Source: Hevea brasiliensis | Taxonomy: Eukaryota > Streptophyta > Magnoliopsida > Malpighiales > Euphorbiaceae | Assembly (NCBI RefSeq): GCF_030052815.1 | Contig: NC_079495.1 | Coordinates: 55,716,773-55,780,772 of the forward strand | Length of the DNA stretch: 64,000 bases | Reading direction: 5' to 3' | Shown: positions 60,531 through 64,000 of the stretch, one piece after another | Layout of the letters: the number at the start of each line of letters is the position of its first letter | Numbering within the stretch: the stretch's first letter is position 1 | The notes under the pieces: model-generated | Databases searched by the model: none | What the model was told of the DNA's origin: nothing | What the model saw: the letters and a program-made list of their open reading frames with translations, nothing else | Made by a program: the position numbers and the translations under genes

Positions 60531-60599
60531 GATTCGACCTCCCCGACCATAGGGAGTTAGAATCTGATTCGACCTCCCCGACCATAGGGAGTTAGAATC
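60531..60599 (+). repeat. Two tandem 35-bp hairpin units in family B LTR
   Basis: The unit GATTCGACCTCCCCGACCAT (60531 on) repeats at 60566. Each is a nested inverted repeat: GATTC with GAATC outside, CTCCC with GGGAG inside, symmetrical 3-nt bulges and an 8-nt loop. One repeat unit is exactly one hairpin. Confidence 0.85.
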
Positions 60600-61580
60600 A
60601 CATCGAATATGGCCCTTTCAGATTAGTCTTGCATAGTTAGTGAGATAAAGATTGATTTTTGAGATACATAATGATTTTTGAGATACAGAATGGCTTTTGA
60701 ATGGTAAAGAATTATGGTTTCAATTATGGTTTATGTATAATTGATTTTATTGGAATTACTTAAATGGTTAGTCCTGATTTGATAAATTGAATTTTGTGAT
60801 CAAAGTCATTTATACAAATGATTTACATTATTGGCAATGAATATTTTGAGTTTTGGAATTTGATGAGCATTCAGATTTCCAAATTATTTACTGTAAATTT
60901 TGTCAATGTATATTGTACTATGTTTTAAATTATAGTTGTGCACCACTGAGTTCACCACTCAGCGATAACTTTGTATGCTGTCGCAGGTAAGAAGAGCATA
61001 GAGCAGTGAGTAAGTTTCTTTGAAGACACTTTCAGATCAGCTCCAGGTATATCATAGGTATTGATGTATGCATGTAATAATATGTATGTAAATTATTTGA
61101 GCAGTTGTATAAAAACTCTTGTAAAACATTTTGGTATGTAATTAAATGTAAATTATTGTAAATATAAATTTGAGATTTCGTTTACTTGAATAGTTTTGTA
61201 ATATAAATTTTGAGTCTTATAATCAATGAAATATTTCTTCATGATGAGATTGGTTTGAAAATAAATTGATTGTTTATTGAGAATTGAATTGTGAATTGAA
61301 ATAAAGTTTATTGGAGTTGTATTTGAGAAAACATATTGGGAGCATTTTCTTTTGCAGGATTGAAGAATTGTTTTCTCAAAATACAGCCGGCACTTTGCCG
61401 AAATTTAAAAAAAAAAAATTATAACACTAGATTTTAATCTATGACTTAAATTTCCCGAAAATTATTTTAAAATCCCTTGTAGTATATTTAATGGATTATC
61501 GGTAGGAGAAGTACGGTAATTCATTAGGTATACTACGGGATCATGTTACATCTTATAGAGGAGTAGGGTGTGACAAATGG

Positions 61581-62624
61581 GCCATGTTGATTATTTCTAG
61601 ATTTAGGAATTTTACAGGTACCTGAGCAGTACCTATAGTGTATTGATTGGTATCTATAGTATGTTGATAAGTACCTGTAAATTGTCTATATCTATTTTAG
61701 TACAAATACTGTATATTGAACTTGCATGTCAGTACCTCTTTTTCTTACTTGACTATTGTTGCTTGAGAATGCTCATTTGATTATGTCCCTTGTATTTTTA
61801 GAGATGGCATTAGGCTCTCCTTCTGGTTTGCGGGTGCTAGCTAGTACCCAGGTACCTGCCACTTTGCAAGTACCTACTACTTTATAAGTACTTGTAGCTC
61901 CATAGTTACCCTTGATAGTACCACATATCTTACCCATCAGTAGCAGTGTCCCAAAACTGAGTGCTATGCAAAGAACTAACTTGTTTTCTTGCACTACTAG
62001 AGGTAATTTCTGGACTTTATTGCTATATATGTGAGCTTTTGCAGTTTATGTTTGATCGTTGTGTTAGAAATTGACTAAATATTGAAAAGCTAATTTTCTG
62101 GATGTTTGTATTACAGAGGAGACTCTGCCAAAATCTTGGCTGACTAGGTACCTTTGTTGACTTGTAGATGTCTCTATAGGTGTAGGTACCTCTATAAGTA
62201 CCAGGAACCTAATACCTCAACAGGTACTTCTGCAGGTGCTTAGCTTTCATTCGCCCTTATTAAGGTTCTTATAAGTACTGGCGGTATCCTAAGACCACAA
62301 TACACTTGAAGAACTAATTTCCTTAGGTGCTTTTCACAATTGCTGATATCAAATACTAGAGAGTTATCCACCCAGCCTTGTTTTAGAGCTACTTACTAAC
62401 TCCATGCTTCCTCCAAGAATTTTTTCTGCATGCTATAATCATTATGTCTTAATGTAATAAGTTTAGCATATATGTAAATACTTAGATATTTATTGAACAA
62501 GCCATGTTTTAGCTTTTATTTATCAATAAAAGAGGCCATAAAGCCTACTTGTTATATTAACCTTCTGTTTGATTACATGTGAATGCTTTAAAATGTTAGC
62601 TATTAGGTTGGCTTTTTCTATTTC
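61581..62624. other. Spacer with GTACCT-rich degenerate minisatellite
   Basis: About 1 kb that is unlike the LTRs. GTACC or GTACT occurs at high density from about 61618 to 62290, and between about 61840 and 61925 it forms an approximate 18-bp tandem repeat (CAGGTACCTGCCACTTTG, then CAAGTACCTACTACTTTA, then looser copies). One minus-strand frame crosses it (61773-61994, 73 codons) and is repeat-derived. The rest shows nothing recognisable. Confidence 0.6.
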
Positions 62625-64000
62625 TGTAACACCCTCCCTGTTTCGTACATTCTACTGTTCCGGTGATCGGTGTCGGTCCGGACAGCTAGAATGTCTGGAA
62701 AAATATTTAAACTAAAGTGAGGAACTATAATTAACTCAAATATTAATAAGAAAAATTTAGGAAAAATTTTAGAAATAAAATACAACCAAGTTAAATGAGC
62801 CGGTGCCCTAGCGATGGGTAACCTAGTGAGAAGTTGCGGTTCTCGCAACTAGGAGCCCTAGACCTGGGGCAAAAATTATAAAATAATTTTTGGAACTCCA
62901 GAGAAGGGTTATTGAGATTCTTATGGCATTAGAATGCTAAGAAAATACTTAGAAAATTTTTTCAATTAGTACAGACAATTTTGGCCCGTTAAGCCAAACG
63001 GAGGGCATTTTGGTCACTTTGTCTTCAGAGATGATTTTTGACCAACTTGTCTAGTTAAATAAATAATTTATATAATATAAAATATGAATAAATGTTGTTA
63101 AAAATTTAATTGAAATTAAATAGACAAGAAATGGAAAGAAAATGAAAGAAAATGGCATTATGACATCATAATGATGTCATTAAAATTCTCCCAACCAATC
63201 AAAACTTGACACATGGCATAATCTTATTTAAAAGAGGCTAAATGGGCAGAAAATGAAAAAAAAAAATCAGAACACCTTCTCCTTTCTTCTTCTTGGCGTC
63301 ACCCCACCCACCATTGCCAACCTTGAGCAAGCTTTCAAAGCTTGATTTCTCTAAGTTTTACCCAACAAAACCCTAACCTAGCAACATAAAAATTTGTCCT
63401 TACATCCTAGTGAAGCTTGTGGGAGCAAAAAGAAAAGGAAACCAAGACTTTGAGCAAGTGGGAAATTCACTCCATAAGAGGTTAGTGACCTAAACCTTGA
63501 ATTTCACTTTAGTTTCATGTTTAAGAACTATATATGTGAGCAAATGACAAAGAAATTTAATGAAAGACCATTGGTATGCTAACCCTAGATTTTGGCAGCC
63601 ATGGTTAGGGTAATAGGGTGATGATTTTTGGGGAGCTAACATGCATGTATGGCTGCCCTTAAAGTGTAACTTATAAGTGAATTGATAAATACAATGATAA
63701 TGCATGGTTTTGAATTGTTGAGTTACGGTTTGGGTTGAAGAATGAGACTTTGATCTTGTGATGATGGAAGTAGGATTTAATGGTCAATTAGTGACCATTT
63801 GGTTTGGTTTGAACAAAAAATGAAGTGAATTGGGTTGTGGGATTTGAGGTTGGAGTGGCTGCCTTGTGTGACCTGCAGGTGTGGCTGTGAGTCCAGCCTG
63901 TTTGGATAGACATAACTTGAATTGTAGATGTTCAATTGGTGTTTGGACACTTGGACATGAAACTAGACACATAATGGCACAACTTTGATGAAGAAACCAT
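62625..64000 (+). mobile_element. Family A LTR, 5' part, cut by window end
   Basis: Starts TGTAACACCCTCCC at 62625 and follows the complete family A copy at 27080 (gtacattctactgttccgg, tcggtccggacagctagaatg, cggtgccctagcgatgggtaac at 62801). The likely target duplication would be ATTTC (62620-62624), with the partner off-window. Whether it is a solo LTR or starts a full element cannot be seen. Confidence 0.9.

Larger units (their letters stand above)
57587..61575 (+). mobile_element. Family B solo LTR, complete (4.0 kb), plus orientation
   Basis: It starts TGTAACACCCC at 57587, ends GTAGGGTGTGACA at 61575 and has a perfect 5-bp target duplication. It is the inverse of the copy at 30298-34436 and shares with it the first 200 bp (gtgaggaggcataaaataatg), the GGTCATTTTGACC-type blocks in the middle, the two hairpins at 60531-60599 and the end block 'cattaggtatactacggga'. 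A CTGAGT/ACTCAG stem-loop (60946-60962) is followed by TATGCTGTCGCAGG (60974-60987) and a CAGGTAAG (60984-60991) that resembles a splice donor. The frame at 58443-58871 (minus) is Asn/His/Thr-rich low complexity and is not supported. Confidence 0.92.
57582..61580. repeat. Target site duplication AATGG around the second family B solo LTR
   Basis: AATGG at 57582-57586 and 61576-61580, directly outside TGTAACACC and GGTGTGACA. Confidence 0.92.

Overview
The window is repeat-rich plant nuclear DNA, most likely from a eudicot with a large genome; I cannot name the species from sequence alone. I recognise no intact host gene. Nearly everything can be explained as transposable elements nested inside one another, plus one block of about 20 kb that looks like organellar (mainly mitochondrial intergenic) DNA.

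Layout. 1-1626 is the 3' part of a long terminal repeat (family A). 1627 to about 3290 and about 23326-23864 are the two halves of another LTR (family B, minus orientation). They are split by a block from about 3300 to 23240 with visibly higher G+C, plentiful CpG, only short ORFs and a broken plastid psbC piece near its right end; I read it as a mitochondrial insertion (NUMT) that carries a plastid fragment. 23865-25570 is AT-rich spacer. 25575-26352 and 54653-55516 are the two halves of a DNA transposon (probably CACTA-like) with many subterminal GCAACCGATT-type repeats.

Between those halves sits an LTR retrotransposon in minus orientation, 26358-54647, with TSD TTCTT, a weak initiator-tRNA-Met primer site, a polypurine tract and a 4.5-kb interior without recognisable gag-pol. 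Its left LTR was hit three more times: a family A solo LTR (27080-30200, TSD GAGTG), a family B solo LTR (30298-34436, TSD CCAAC) and a complete Ty3/gypsy chromovirus of the Tekay/Del type (family C, 36026-47574, TSD ATATT, minus strand). Family C has readable gag, protease, RT, RNase H, integrase and chromodomain, all broken by stops and frameshifts. The intact right LTR at 52161-54647 shows the pre-insertion sequence for all three hits.

Right side. AT-rich DNA with microsatellites (55517-56330), an unassigned stretch (56331-57586), another family B solo LTR (57587-61575, TSD AATGG, opposite orientation to the first), a spacer with a GTACCT-rich degenerate 18-bp repeat (61581-62624), and the start of another family A LTR (62625 to the window end).

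The most interesting signal is in the LTRs. Families A, B and C share an ordered set of short inverted repeats: an array of hairpins, then a GCACCACT-N-AG stem-loop closed by CT-N-AGCG, and in B and C a 14-bp CTGTCGCAGG-containing block. The sequences differ between families while the pairing persists, which suggests conserved RNA or DNA structure in the transcribed part of the LTR.
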